Source: an uncultured Litoreibacter sp. (GTDB lineage Bacteria > Pseudomonadota > Alphaproteobacteria > Rhodobacterales > Rhodobacteraceae). Taken from it: DNA of 64,000 bases. Positions 20,646 through 29,686 of this stretch are shown here, piece by piece. The notes under the pieces were generated by a model that was not told where the DNA came from, did not search any database, and worked only from the letters and a program-made list of their open reading frames with translations. The stretch covers positions 248,001-312,000 of the forward strand of contig CANLOU010000002.1 in the NCBI GenBank assembly GCA_947492995.1. The letters run 5' to 3'. The position numbers were made by a program, and so were the translations under genes. Positions within the stretch are counted from its first letter, which is position 1, and the number at the start of each line of letters is the position of its first letter.

Positions 20646-20813
20646 CCATTTGATCGTTAAACTCCGCCCCAGCTAAACCAAAGAAATGTGCCAAAATGAT
20701 GGTGGGGGGGCGGAAAAATATGCGCGATCCTCGCGTTTTAGGTCGCTTTTGCCGTGGTCAGATTGTGCGCCGCGTGGCTAATTTACGCCAAACCCATGGG
20801 AGAGGTGCGGCCA

Positions 20814-22511
20814 ATGGCGCTCGACAACAAACTCGATGACAAAAAAGGCGTGTGGAAATCGGGCAAAGGCAAGGGCCGTGCGCATCCCAAGGGCCGTCAG
20901 CTGGACGACACGGCATGGGACGAGGTCAAGGCGCTGCTGGGCGATTTGCCCCGCCGCCGCGACCTGCTAATCGAACATCTGCACCTGATCCAGGATGAAT
21001 ATGGCTGCCTGTCGGCCGCCCATCTGCGCGCCTTGGCCGAAGAAATGCGCATGAGCCAGGCCGAGGTTTACGAGGTCGCCAGCTTCTACGCCCATTTCGA
21101 CGTGGTCAAGGAAGGCGAGGCCAAGCCGCCCGCGCTGACCATCCGGGTGTGCGACTCGCTGTCATGCGAGCTGGCCGGGGCGCAGCAGCTAAAAACCGCT
21201 TTGGAAAGCGGTTTGAACGCGGACGAGGTCCGCGTTTTGCGCGCGCCCTGCATGGGGCGTTGCGACACCGCGCCAACGCTGGAATTGGGCCACGCCCATA
21301 TCGACCACGCCACGGTCGAGAAGGTGAAAGACGCCATCGCCGCTGGCCACACCCACCCAACTATCCCGGATTATCAGGACTTTAGCGCCTATAGCTCAGA
21401 CGGCGGCTACGCCGCCTTGAAAGACCTGCGCGCCAATGGCAACTGGGAAGAGGTGCAGGCCCGCATCAAGGAAAGCGGCCTGCGCGGCCTTGGCGGTGCG
21501 GGCTTCCCGTCCGGCACCAAATGGGGCTTTGTGCGCGGCAATGCGGGCCCCCGCTATCTGGCCGTCAATGGCGACGAGGGCGAGCCCGGCACCTTCAAGG
21601 ACCGCTGCTACCTTGAGCGCACGCCGCATCTGTTCCTAGAGGGCATGCTGATCGCCGCCTGGGCGGTGGAGGCCGACACCTGCTTCATCTACATGCGCGA
21701 CGAATACCCCGCGGTGCTGCACATTCTGGCCCGCGAAATCAAAGCTTTGGAGGATGCGGGGCTGGTCGCAAAGGGCTATATCGACCTGCGCCGCGGCGCG
21801 GGCGCCTATATCTGCGGCGAGGAATCCGCGATGATCGAAAGCATCGAGGGCAAGCGCGGCATCCCGCGTCACCGCCCGCCCTATGTGGCGCAGGTTGGCA
21901 TTTTCGACCGCCCTACGCTGGTCCACAATGTCGAAACCCTGCACTGGATCGCCCGCATCTGCCGCGAGGGGCCGGAGGTGCTCAACGCGACCCAGAAGAA
22001 CGGCCGCACGGGCCTGCGGAGCTATTCGGTCTCGGGCCGGGTGAAAAATCCGGGCGTGCATCTGCTGCCCGCGGGCTCCACCATCACCGACATCATCGCG
22101 GCCTGCGGCGGGATAGCCGAGGGCCACAGCTTCAAGGCCTACCAGCCGGGCGGCCCGTCCTCGGGCATTTTGCCCAGCACAATCAACGATGTACCGCTCG
22201 ACTTTGACACGCTGCAGCCGCTGGGCACTTTCATCGGGTCGGCTGCCGTGGTGGTCCTGTCCGACAAGGACAGCGCCAAAGCTGCCGCCCTCAACATGCT
22301 GCGCTTTTTCGAGGATGAAAGCTGCGGGCAATGCACGCCCTGCCGTGTGGGCTGCGAAAAGGCGGTCAAGCTGATGCAGGCCGACGCATGGGACCAGCCG
22401 CTGCTGGAAGAGGTCTGCACGGCCATGGCCGACGCCTCCATCTGCGGTTTGGGGCAGGCCGCGCCCAACCCGATCCGCATGGTGATGAAGCACTTCGCGG
22501 ACGAAGTCTAG
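20814..22511 (+). CDS. NADH-oxidising subunit, NuoE-NuoF fusion (formate dehydrogenase beta-type)
   Basis: A 565-residue protein joining a NuoE-like thioredoxin-fold [2Fe-2S] domain (about residues 40-190) and a NuoF-like flavoprotein domain (about 205-565). Cluster ligands in the first part are C-x4-C in CDSLSC and C-x3-C in CMGRC. The second part has the FMN/NADH loops GLGGAGFPSGTKW, GDEGEPGTFKDR and GAYICGEESAMIES, and the [4Fe-4S] set CGQCTPC plus ASICGLG. Such fusions are the diaphorase subunit of NAD-dependent formate dehydrogenases (FdsGB-type) or of NAD-reducing hydrogenases. A GAGAGG Shine-Dalgarno run supports the chosen ATG. No catalytic alpha subunit, FdhD or Mo-cofactor gene lies nearby, so the partner must be elsewhere. 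Confidence 0.85.
   Translation: MALDNKLDDKKGVWKSGKGKGRAHPKGRQLDDTAWDEVKALLGDLPRRRDLLIEHLHLIQDEYGCLSAAHLRALAEEMRMSQAEVYEVASFYAHFDVVKEGEAKPPALTIRVCDSLSCELAGAQQLKTALESGLNADEVRVLRAPCMGRCDTAPTLELGHAHIDHATVEKVKDAIAAGHTHPTIPDYQDFSAYSSDGGYAALKDLRANGNWEEVQARIKESGLRGLGGAGFPSGTKWGFVRGNAGPRYLAVNGDEGEPGTFKDRCYLERTPHLFLEGMLIAAWAVEADTCFIYMRDEYPAVLHILAREIKALEDAGLVAKGYIDLRRGAGAYICGEESAMIESIEGKRGIPRHRPPYVAQVGIFDRPTLVHNVETLHWIARICREGPEVLNATQKNGRTGLRSYSVSGRVKNPGVHLLPAGSTITDIIAACGGIAEGHSFKAYQPGGPSSGILPSTINDVPLDFDTLQPLGTFIGSAAVVVLSDKDSAKAAALNMLRFFEDESCGQCTPCRVGCEKAVKLMQADAWDQPLLEEVCTAMADASICGLGQAAPNPIRMVMKHFADEV
21193..21214 (+). repeat. Perfect palindrome inside the NuoE domain
   Basis: Arms AAACCGCTTT and AAAGCGGTTT with a GG spacer make a 22-base perfect inverted repeat coding for Thr-Ala-Leu-Glu-Ser-Gly in the flavoprotein subunit. 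It resembles the intergenic palindromes at 34939-35005 in layout (10-base arms, 2-base spacer, A-rich left end and T-rich right end). Confidence 0.6.
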
Positions 22512-23419
22512 GGGTTCCGATACACCCGGCACACGCAGTTTTGCCGCCGCATCTGGCGGCAAAGCTCCACCGCCTCTGGCTTGGTACTGCGCCCGATCCG
22601 CGCCATCAAAAACCCGCGCTGGCCCGACACGCGGTTCTTCACCGGCACAAATTCCAGTGTCTCGGCGCCCACAAGCGGGCGGCAGGAGGCGCTGTTGCGC
22701 TCAAAAGAGGCCTGCGATTGCGCCTTGGTCTTGCCAAACCCCACCTGCACGCCCCACGGCGCAAAGCGCGACACCGGGGCGGGGAAGTCCGACAGCCGCC
22801 GGTTGCGCGCCAGATCAATGCAGGCGGGCATGAAGGCCTTATCCTTGGCCAGCCGGAAGTCATGCGTATCCGGCGGCGCGTCCCGCCATGTCTCGGCTGT
22901 CAGCCCGGTGATGATCTGCACGTAGTCAATCGTCTCGCCCGCCAGCCGCCCGTTGCCCGCCAGAAACCCCGTCGCCCGCGCCTCGCCGCCATTATAAGCC
23001 ACGGCGGCCATGCCCAGATTACCAAATTCCTGGTTGAGGAATGACAGATACTGCGCTGATCTTTCAAGACTTTCCGCCGGGTTGTAGCTGTCGCGCAGCC
23101 CCCGCAGCTTGGCGGTGCTGTCGATGAATTGCGCAATCCCGCGCGCGTTGGCGGGGCTGACCGCGTTGGGGTCAAACCGGCTTTCCTGCCAGATCAGCCG
23201 CGCGAAAAAGCCCGGGTCAATAAAATGCCGCCGCGCCGCGCCCTCCACCGCCTGACAGGTGTCAAAAACGAAATGCGCCGCGCGGATGCACTGCACATGC
23301 CCGAAACTGCCGTCGCTGCACAGCCGCCCCGGCGCGTCGATCCGCTGCGCCTCCGCCTGCGCCGGTAGCGCCCAAAGCAACGCAACGCTCAAGAAAACCA
23401 AATATCTCACAGCCCCCAC
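22508..23419 (-). CDS. Lytic transglycosylase, SLT domain
   Basis: Periplasmic muramidase-like enzyme that cleaves the MurNAc-GlcNAc bond of peptidoglycan. The 303 residues begin with a signal peptide (YLVFLSVALLWALPAQA). The SLT domain spans about residues 55-170: FFARLIWQESRFDPNAVSP carries the catalytic Glu, followed by ARGIAQF and VAYNGGEAR. The C-terminal 100 residues, rich in Cys (CRPL, ELCRQM, NCVCRVYRNP), resemble a SPOR-like tail but this is uncertain. The start is GTG, with a second GTG three codons later as an alternative. The stop overlaps the converging NuoEF gene by four bases. Confidence 0.85.
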   Translation of the reverse strand: MGAVRYLVFLSVALLWALPAQAEAQRIDAPGRLCSDGSFGHVQCIRAAHFVFDTCQAVEGAARRHFIDPGFFARLIWQESRFDPNAVSPANARGIAQFIDSTAKLRGLRDSYNPAESLERSAQYLSFLNQEFGNLGMAAVAYNGGEARATGFLAGNGRLAGETIDYVQIITGLTAETWRDAPPDTHDFRLAKDKAFMPACIDLARNRRLSDFPAPVSRFAPWGVQVGFGKTKAQSQASFERNSASCRPLVGAETLEFVPVKNRVSGQRGFLMARIGRSTKPEAVELCRQMRRQNCVCRVYRNP

Positions 23420-23510
23420 GCTTGGGCACGCGGGCGCAAACTGTCAACTGCACCTTTTCACCGCCCCCTGCGCGTATTAGGTGGAAGTGACGCAAGACAA
23501 ACGGGTGCCC

Positions 23511-25415
23511 ATGTCCTTCTTCAAAAAGCTGAAAAACAAGCTGTTCAAATCCTCCTCCAAGCTGGATGAGGGGCTGGATGCCATCGTCGCCGATGGTGGC
23601 GTCGAAGAAGAGCTCGACGCCGCAACCGACACGCCCGACATCGACACAGCCGCGCAAGACGCCGAAGAGGCCCGCCAAGCCGAAGCGGCGCGCCTTGCCG
23701 CCGAAGCTCAAGCTGCTGAAGCTCAAGCCGCCGAAGCCCAGGCCGCTGAAGAGGCGAGACTAGCCCTCGAAGCCAAACAAGCCGAAGAAGCCCACGCCGC
23801 TGAAGCCGCACGGCTGGCCGAAGAAACCCGCCTCGCGGACGAGGCGCGCGCGGCTGAAGAGGCCCGCCTGGCTGAGGAAGCCGAACGCGCCGCGCAGGAA
23901 GCAAAGGCCGCTGCCGAAGCCGAACAGGCGCGTCTCGCAGCCGAGGCAGAAGCTCTGGAAGCCCGCCGCGCGCAAGAGGCGGAAGACGCCCGATTGGCGC
24001 AGGAAGCCGAAGCGCAACGTCTCGCCGACGCCGCCCAACGCGAAGAACAGGCGCGTCAAGCTGCCGCCGACGCGGAACACCGCGCAAAAGAAGCCCAAAA
24101 CGCCGAACAAGCACGCCTTGCCGCCGAGGCCAAAGCCGCCGAGGACGCCGCCCGTCAGGCGCGCGAGGCCGAAGAGGCGCGGATTGCCGAAGAACAATCC
24201 GCCCGCGACGCTGAAAGGGCGCGGGCCGCGGCTGAGGCCGAACGCCTTGCCGAAGAAGCCCGCCAAGCGGCAGAACGCGACGCCGCGCGTCAGGCTGAGG
24301 AGGCCGCCGCGAAAGAACGCGCAGAACAGGAAGCCGCCGAAGACGCCGCCCGGGCCGAGGCAGAAGCCGCCCGCCTTGCCGAGGAAGCCCGGCTGGCCGA
24401 GCAGCAAGCAGCAGAAGAGGCCGAGGCCCTCAAAGAAGCCAAGGCCAATGTCGCAGCTGCCCTAGATGCGCCTGATGCAGCGGCCCTGTTGCAATCCCCC
24501 GACACGCCGGAAGAACCCGCCAAGAAGCCCGGCCTGTTTGGCAGGCTCATGGGCCGCAAGGGGGTCAAAACCGTCATCCGCCGGGAGCTGGATGATGACA
24601 TGTTGGAGGCGCTCGAAGAGCTGCTCATCGCCTCCGACATGGGCGTCGAAACAGCGCTGCGCGTCACCGCCAACATGGCCGAAGGCCGCTTTGGCAAGAA
24701 GCTGTCTACTCAGGAAATCAAGGGCCTGCTGGCCCGCGAAATCGCGGCCATCATGGAACCCGTCGCCAAGCCCATGCCGCTTTACCCAAAACGCCCGCAG
24801 GTGGTGCTGGTCGTGGGCGTGAACGGGTCAGGCAAAACAACCACCATCGGCAAGCTGGCGCTGCAATTCAGCCAGGCCGGCAAAAAGGTGGTCATCGCCG
24901 CGGGCGACACGTTCCGCGCCGCCGCAGTGGAACAGCTGCAGGTCTGGGGCGACAGGGCAGGGGTGCCGGTGCTCACCGCGCCCGAGGGGTCCGACCCCGC
25001 CAGCCTCGCCTATGACGCCATGACCAAGGCGGAGGCCGACGGCGCCGACCTTTTGATGATCGACACGGCAGGCCGGCTGCAAAACCGCGCTGATTTGATG
25101 GAAGAACTCGCCAAAATCGTCCGCGTCATCCGCAAAAAGGACGAGACCGCGCCCCACAACACCCTGCTGGTGCTCGACGCGACAACGGGGCAAAACGCGC
25201 TCAATCAGGTCAATGTGTTTCAAAACATCTCCGATGTGTCCGGCCTCGTGATGACCAAGCTCGACGGCACCGCCAAGGGCGGGGTTCTGGTGGCGCTCGC
25301 CGACAAGTTCGGGCTGCCCATTCATGCCATCGGGGTGGGCGAGCAAATCGACGACCTCGCGCCGTTTGACCCCGAAGAATTCGCCCAAGCCCTCACCGGT
25401 GCCACAACTGAGTAA
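23511..25415 (+). CDS. ftsY: Signal recognition particle receptor FtsY with long Ala/Glu-rich linker
   Basis: SRP receptor GTPase that docks ribosome-SRP complexes at the inner membrane. The 634 residues begin with MSFFKKLKNKLFKSSSK, a basic amphipathic membrane-targeting helix. Residues about 45-320 are an Ala/Glu/Arg repeat with units such as EEARLAEEA, far longer than the acidic A domain of most FtsY proteins. The NG domain occupies the C-terminal 300 residues: G1 GVNGSGKTTTIGKLA, DTFRAAA, the DTAGR G3 motif, and TKLDG, then AIGVGEQIDDL near the end. A GTG/ATG upstream is not needed. The next genes follow closely, but an element at 25448 may mark a break. Confidence 0.95.
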   Translation: MSFFKKLKNKLFKSSSKLDEGLDAIVADGGVEEELDAATDTPDIDTAAQDAEEARQAEAARLAAEAQAAEAQAAEAQAAEEARLALEAKQAEEAHAAEAARLAEETRLADEARAAEEARLAEEAERAAQEAKAAAEAEQARLAAEAEALEARRAQEAEDARLAQEAEAQRLADAAQREEQARQAAADAEHRAKEAQNAEQARLAAEAKAAEDAARQAREAEEARIAEEQSARDAERARAAAEAERLAEEARQAAERDAARQAEEAAAKERAEQEAAEDAARAEAEAARLAEEARLAEQQAAEEAEALKEAKANVAAALDAPDAAALLQSPDTPEEPAKKPGLFGRLMGRKGVKTVIRRELDDDMLEALEELLIASDMGVETALRVTANMAEGRFGKKLSTQEIKGLLAREIAAIMEPVAKPMPLYPKRPQVVLVVGVNGSGKTTTIGKLALQFSQAGKKVVIAAGDTFRAAAVEQLQVWGDRAGVPVLTAPEGSDPASLAYDAMTKAEADGADLLMIDTAGRLQNRADLMEELAKIVRVIRKKDETAPHNTLLVLDATTGQNALNQVNVFQNISDVSGLVMTKLDGTAKGGVLVALADKFGLPIHAIGVGEQIDDLAPFDPEEFAQALTGATTE

Positions 25416-25447
25416 CCCCATATTAAGGTTAACGCGCCCCCGTGCAG

Positions 25448-25469
25448 GTTTCATCTCGGTCCAAATACC
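25448..25469 (-). repeat. Gene-end element variant
   Basis: Read on the minus strand: GGTATTTGGACCGAGATGAA then AC, similar to GAGTATTTGAACC at 27072-27094. It lies 33 bases after ftsY but points against it, so its role is unclear. Confidence 0.3.
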
Positions 25470-25507
25470 TAATTCCGGAGCGTGCCACACAGACGGGCGC
25501 GCTTTAA

Positions 25508-26413
25508 ATGAGCGCATGGCTCACATCCCTCGAAGGCACCGAGGCCGGGCACAATCTCGCCCTCGGCCTCGCGATCATGGCCGCCGTGCTGCACGCCATT
25601 TTTGGGGCCCTGCAAAAAGGCAAGCATGACCCGTGGCTCAGCCGCGGGGCCATTGATCTCAGCTACGGCCTGATCGCCGCCCCCTTCGCGCTCTTCGTCG
25701 TCCCCTGGCCCGAGCCGCATATGTGGCCGATCTTCGCCGTGATCTACGTGATCCACGTCATCTACAAATGCCTGCAGGCCTATACCTACACCAAGGGGGC
25801 CTATACGGTAGTCTACCCCGTGGTGCGCGGCACGGGGCCGCTTTTTGCGGTGATCGGGGCGTATCTCATTTTTGGGGAGACCTTCACATGGGGCCAGATC
25901 GGCGGCGTGGCGCTGCTGCTGGCGGGCATCTACGGCCTTGCGATCTACAATCTGCGCACCATCACGCTGGATCGTGACACGATGGTGCCGGCGCTGTGGC
26001 TGGCGGTGCTGACGGGGCTTTTCGTGGCGCTCTACACCACCTATGACGCCTACGGCATCCGCGCCACGGCGGACCCGTTCACCTTCCTTGCGTGGTTCTT
26101 CTTCATCGACGGGCTGTTCTTCATGCCGCCGGTCGCGGGCTACCTTTGGGCGAAAAACCCCAACCGCCCCGCGCTCGGCCCCCTCATGGTGCGCGGGGTC
26201 ACGGGCGCTTTTGTGGCCTTCTTCTCCTTCGGGGCGATCATGCTGGCCACGCGTTTGGACAAGGTGGGCGAGGCGGCCGTGCTGCGCGAAACATCTGTGG
26301 TGTTTGCAGCGCTGATCGGATGGCTTATCTTAGGCGAAAAGGTCGGTCCCAGACGGCTGACGCTCATGGCTTTGATCGCGCTCGGCGCGGTGATTGTCGA
26401 ATTTGCAGGCTAA
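25508..26413 (+). CDS. EamA/DMT superfamily transporter
   Basis: A 301-residue inner-membrane protein with about ten hydrophobic helices and two internal EamA-like repeats, one ending in the conserved LLAGIYGLAI and the other in LGEKVGPRRLTLMALIALGAV (key part LGEKVGPRR). The drug/metabolite exporter family includes amino acid and nucleotide-sugar exporters; the substrate cannot be predicted. Six bases separate it from the open frame of the next gene (18 bases from that gene's preferred ATG), suggesting co-transcription with yciB. Confidence 0.88.
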   Translation: MSAWLTSLEGTEAGHNLALGLAIMAAVLHAIFGALQKGKHDPWLSRGAIDLSYGLIAAPFALFVVPWPEPHMWPIFAVIYVIHVIYKCLQAYTYTKGAYTVVYPVVRGTGPLFAVIGAYLIFGETFTWGQIGGVALLLAGIYGLAIYNLRTITLDRDTMVPALWLAVLTGLFVALYTTYDAYGIRATADPFTFLAWFFFIDGLFFMPPVAGYLWAKNPNRPALGPLMVRGVTGAFVAFFSFGAIMLATRLDKVGEAAVLRETSVVFAALIGWLILGEKVGPRRLTLMALIALGAVIVEFAG

Positions 26414-26431
26414 AAAGAATTGAAGGCAGAC

Positions 26432-27040
26432 ATGGCAGAAAAGAAAATATCCCAGGGGCTGAAGCTGGCCCTCGACCTCGGCCCGGTGCTGCTGTTCTTC
26501 GTGGCCTATACGCGGCTGAAGGACGAAACCTACACGATCGGTGGCACCGAGTATGACGGCTTCATCGTGGTCACAGCCGCCTTTGTGCCGTTGCTTCTGG
26601 CCTCCATCGCGATCTTGTGGAAGCTCACCGGCAAAATCAGCCGCATGCAGGTGATGACTGCCTTTATGGTTATCTTCTTCGGGGGCCTCACAGTATGGTT
26701 CAACGACGAGAAGTTCTTCAAGATCAAAACCACCATCGTGTATGGCTTCTTCGCCACGGTGCTGGGCATCGGGCTGCTGCTGAAACGGTCATGGCTGGAA
26801 TATGTGATGGACGACTTCCTGCCGCTCACCAACGAGGGCTGGATGATCTTTACCAAACGCCTGACCGCCGCCTTTGCGGCTTTGGCCATTGCCAATGAAT
26901 TCGTCTGGCGCACGATGTCCACGGATGCTTGGGTGAAGATCGAGACCTTCGGCTTCCCGGCGGCACTTTTCGTGTTTTTCATGAGCCAAAGCTGGCTCTT
27001 CCAGAAATACGCCGACGAGCAGGAGGAAGACGGGGTCTGA
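26432..27040 (+). CDS. yciB: Inner-membrane septation protein YciB/IspZ
   Basis: A 202-residue membrane protein with five or six hydrophobic segments. The order GPVLLFFVAYTRL, then KISRMQVMTAFMVIFFGGLTVWFND (key part FGGLTVWFND), KIKTTIVYGFFA, WMIFTKRLTAAFAALAIANEFVW (key part RLTAAFAALAIANE) and a C-terminal KYADE is typical of the YciB/IspA septation family, which affects cell envelope synthesis and division. The ATG after AAGGCAG is preferred over an upstream TTG. The TGA stop is part of the TGAGTATTTTT element. Confidence 0.9.
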   Translation: MAEKKISQGLKLALDLGPVLLFFVAYTRLKDETYTIGGTEYDGFIVVTAAFVPLLLASIAILWKLTGKISRMQVMTAFMVIFFGGLTVWFNDEKFFKIKTTIVYGFFATVLGIGLLLKRSWLEYVMDDFLPLTNEGWMIFTKRLTAAFAALAIANEFVWRTMSTDAWVKIETFGFPAALFVFFMSQSWLFQKYADEQEEDGV

Positions 27041-27094
27041 GTATTTTTGCCAAAACGAAACCATGTTAGCGGCTTCGTTTTGGTTCAAATACTC
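27038..27094. repeat. Inverted pair of gene-end elements between yciB and folE2
   Basis: TGAGTATTTTTGCCAAAACG at 27038 (plus) faces GAGTATTTGAACCAAAACGA on the minus strand (27072-27094). The two arms pair over about 20 bases with few mismatches, leaving a 12-base loop. The first includes the yciB stop codon. The hairpin lies between convergent genes and could end transcription in both directions, although a clear T-run is absent from the exit side. Confidence 0.65.
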
Positions 27095-27106
27095 AAAAAA
27101 GCGTCG

Positions 27107-28210
<1,104 letters not shown>

Positions 28211-28303
28211 AGAAGTCCCCCCTTTGGTTCGCGCACTTAGAAACATGGGGCCTCGACACCCGTTTTCCAAATCAATTTGTGTTTATACGGCGTTATCCGC
28301 GCA

Positions 28304-29482
28304 TCAGATCATATCCAAAGCGCCTTTTATATCGGCCAAAACGTCATTTGTATCTTCCAGCCCTATGGACATGCGCACCAGCCCGTCCGAGATGCCCAGC
28401 GATTTGCGCTGGTTGTCGCTCAGCCGCTGATGCGTGGTGGTGGCGGGATGGGTCACCAGCGACTTGCTGTCGCCCAGGTTGTTGGAAATGGTCACAATTT
28501 TCAGCGCGTTGAGGAAGCGGAACGCCTCCTCCTTGCCGCCCTTGATGTCCAACGCGATCACCGTGCCGCCCTGATCCATCTGCCGCTTGGCGGCCGCGTA
28601 TTGCGGATGCGAGGGCAAATGCGGGTAGGCCACATTCACCAATTTCGGATGCCCCTCCAACGCTCTCGCCACCGTCAACGCCGTCTCGGCTTGCGCTGCG
28701 CAGCGCAGATGCACGGTCTCCAGACCCTTCAGCATCACCCAGGCGTTGAACGGCGACAGCGCCCCGCCGGTATGTTTCAGATACGGCTCCGCCACCTTGC
28801 GCACAAACTCTTTCGTCCCGCAGATCACCCCGCCCAGGCAGCGGCCTTGCCCGTCGATATGTTTGGTGGCCGAATAGACCACCACATCCGCCCCGTCGCG
28901 CACGGCATGCCCAAAAACCGGGGTGGCAAAGACGTTGTCCACGATGACCGACGCGCCCTTGGCATGGGCAATCTCGGCCACGGCCTTCAGGTCGATGACC
29001 TCCAGCGTCGGGTTGGCCACGGTTTCCAGAAACACCGCCTTGGTGTCGTCGCGCACGGCGTCGCGCCACGCGTCCAGGTCGGTGCCGTCCACAAAGGTGA
29101 CCTTGACCCCGTAACGCGCCAGCACGTCCTCCAGAATGTACAGACACGACCCAAACAGCGCCCGCGAGGACACAACATGGTCCCCCGCCGCCAGCATGGA
29201 CGACAACGCCCCGTTCACCGCAGCCATGCCCGAGGCCGTTGCAAAGGCGTCCTGTGTTCCCTCCAACGCGGCAATGCGGTCCTCAAACATCCGCACCGTC
29301 GGGTTGCCGTAGCGGGCGTAGATATATTCGTCCTCGCCGCTTTCAATGAACCGCGCTTCCGCCTGCTCGGCGGTGTCGTAAACAAACCCTTGGGTCATGA
29401 ATATCGCCTCGGACACCTCGCCATATTGCGAGCGTCTTGTGCCGGCATGCACGGCCTTGGTACGGGGGGACCAGTCAGTCAT
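28304..29482 (-). CDS. metZ: O-succinylhomoserine sulfhydrylase
   Basis: PLP enzyme that makes homocysteine from O-succinylhomoserine and sulfide in methionine synthesis. The 392 residues follow the Cys/Met-metabolism fold: YARYGNPTVRMFEDRIAALEG (key part YARYGNPT), ASGMAAVNGAL, DNVFATPVFG, and the PLP lysine in YSATKHIDGQGR. SNNLGDSKSLVTHPATTTHQ (20 residues) is the conserved C-terminal segment. The ATG 15 bases inside the first candidate start is preferred because AAGGAT lies 8 bases before it. A SAM-II riboswitch and a terminator precede the gene, supporting a role in methionine supply. Confidence 0.95.
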   Translation of the reverse strand: MTDWSPRTKAVHAGTRRSQYGEVSEAIFMTQGFVYDTAEQAEARFIESGEDEYIYARYGNPTVRMFEDRIAALEGTQDAFATASGMAAVNGALSSMLAAGDHVVSSRALFGSCLYILEDVLARYGVKVTFVDGTDLDAWRDAVRDDTKAVFLETVANPTLEVIDLKAVAEIAHAKGASVIVDNVFATPVFGHAVRDGADVVVYSATKHIDGQGRCLGGVICGTKEFVRKVAEPYLKHTGGALSPFNAWVMLKGLETVHLRCAAQAETALTVARALEGHPKLVNVAYPHLPSHPQYAAAKRQMDQGGTVIALDIKGGKEEAFRFLNALKIVTISNNLGDSKSLVTHPATTTHQRLSDNQRKSLGISDGLVRMSIGLEDTNDVLADIKGALDMI

Positions 29483-29520
29483 CGTTTTATCCTTCATCGG
29501 GGGCCAAAGCCCCTCGAAAC

Positions 29521-29552
29521 AAAAAAGCCTCCACCGGGAAAAGGGGGAGGCT
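29521..29552 (-). terminator. Intrinsic terminator in the metZ leader
   Basis: On the minus strand, AGCCTCC, a 17-base loop that is mostly C and T, then GGAGGCT and TTTTTT. The T-run follows the stem directly. It lies 28 bases after the SAM-II aptamer and 38 bases before the metZ start codon. Confidence 0.8.
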
Positions 29553-29580
29553 CATGCGTCAAACGCTGCGTTCCATCCTC

Positions 29581-29630
29581 TTTAGCGGCATGTTTAACGT
29601 GGCCCGCAATCCGGTAACAAATCGCCACGA
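29581..29630 (-). ncRNA. SAM-II riboswitch (metA RNA motif)
   Basis: On the minus strand the sequence CGTGGCGATTTGTTACCGGA starts the aptamer and TTGCGGGCCACGTTAAACAT, then GCCGCTAAA, completes it. This follows the SAM-II consensus closely: P1 pairs CGTGG with CCACG, the CACGTTAAA segment is nearly invariant, and CGCTAAA supplies the pseudoknot strand. SAM-II senses S-adenosylmethionine and represses methionine genes in alphaproteobacteria. The aptamer starts at the predicted transcription start, and the terminator sits between it and metZ. Confidence 0.95.
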
Positions 29631-29635
29631 TGGTT

Positions 29636-29664
29636 GGAATACGCCCGCGCGGCGCAGAGGTCAA
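29636..29664 (-). promoter_or_regulatory. Sigma-70-type promoter of metZ
   Basis: On the minus strand TTGACC (29659-29664), a 17-base spacer, and TATTCC (29636-29641). A start about six to eight bases downstream would put the first nucleotides of the transcript at the beginning of the SAM-II aptamer. Confidence 0.7.
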
Positions 29665-29686
29665 GATGCCGTGAGGCGGCGCGCGC

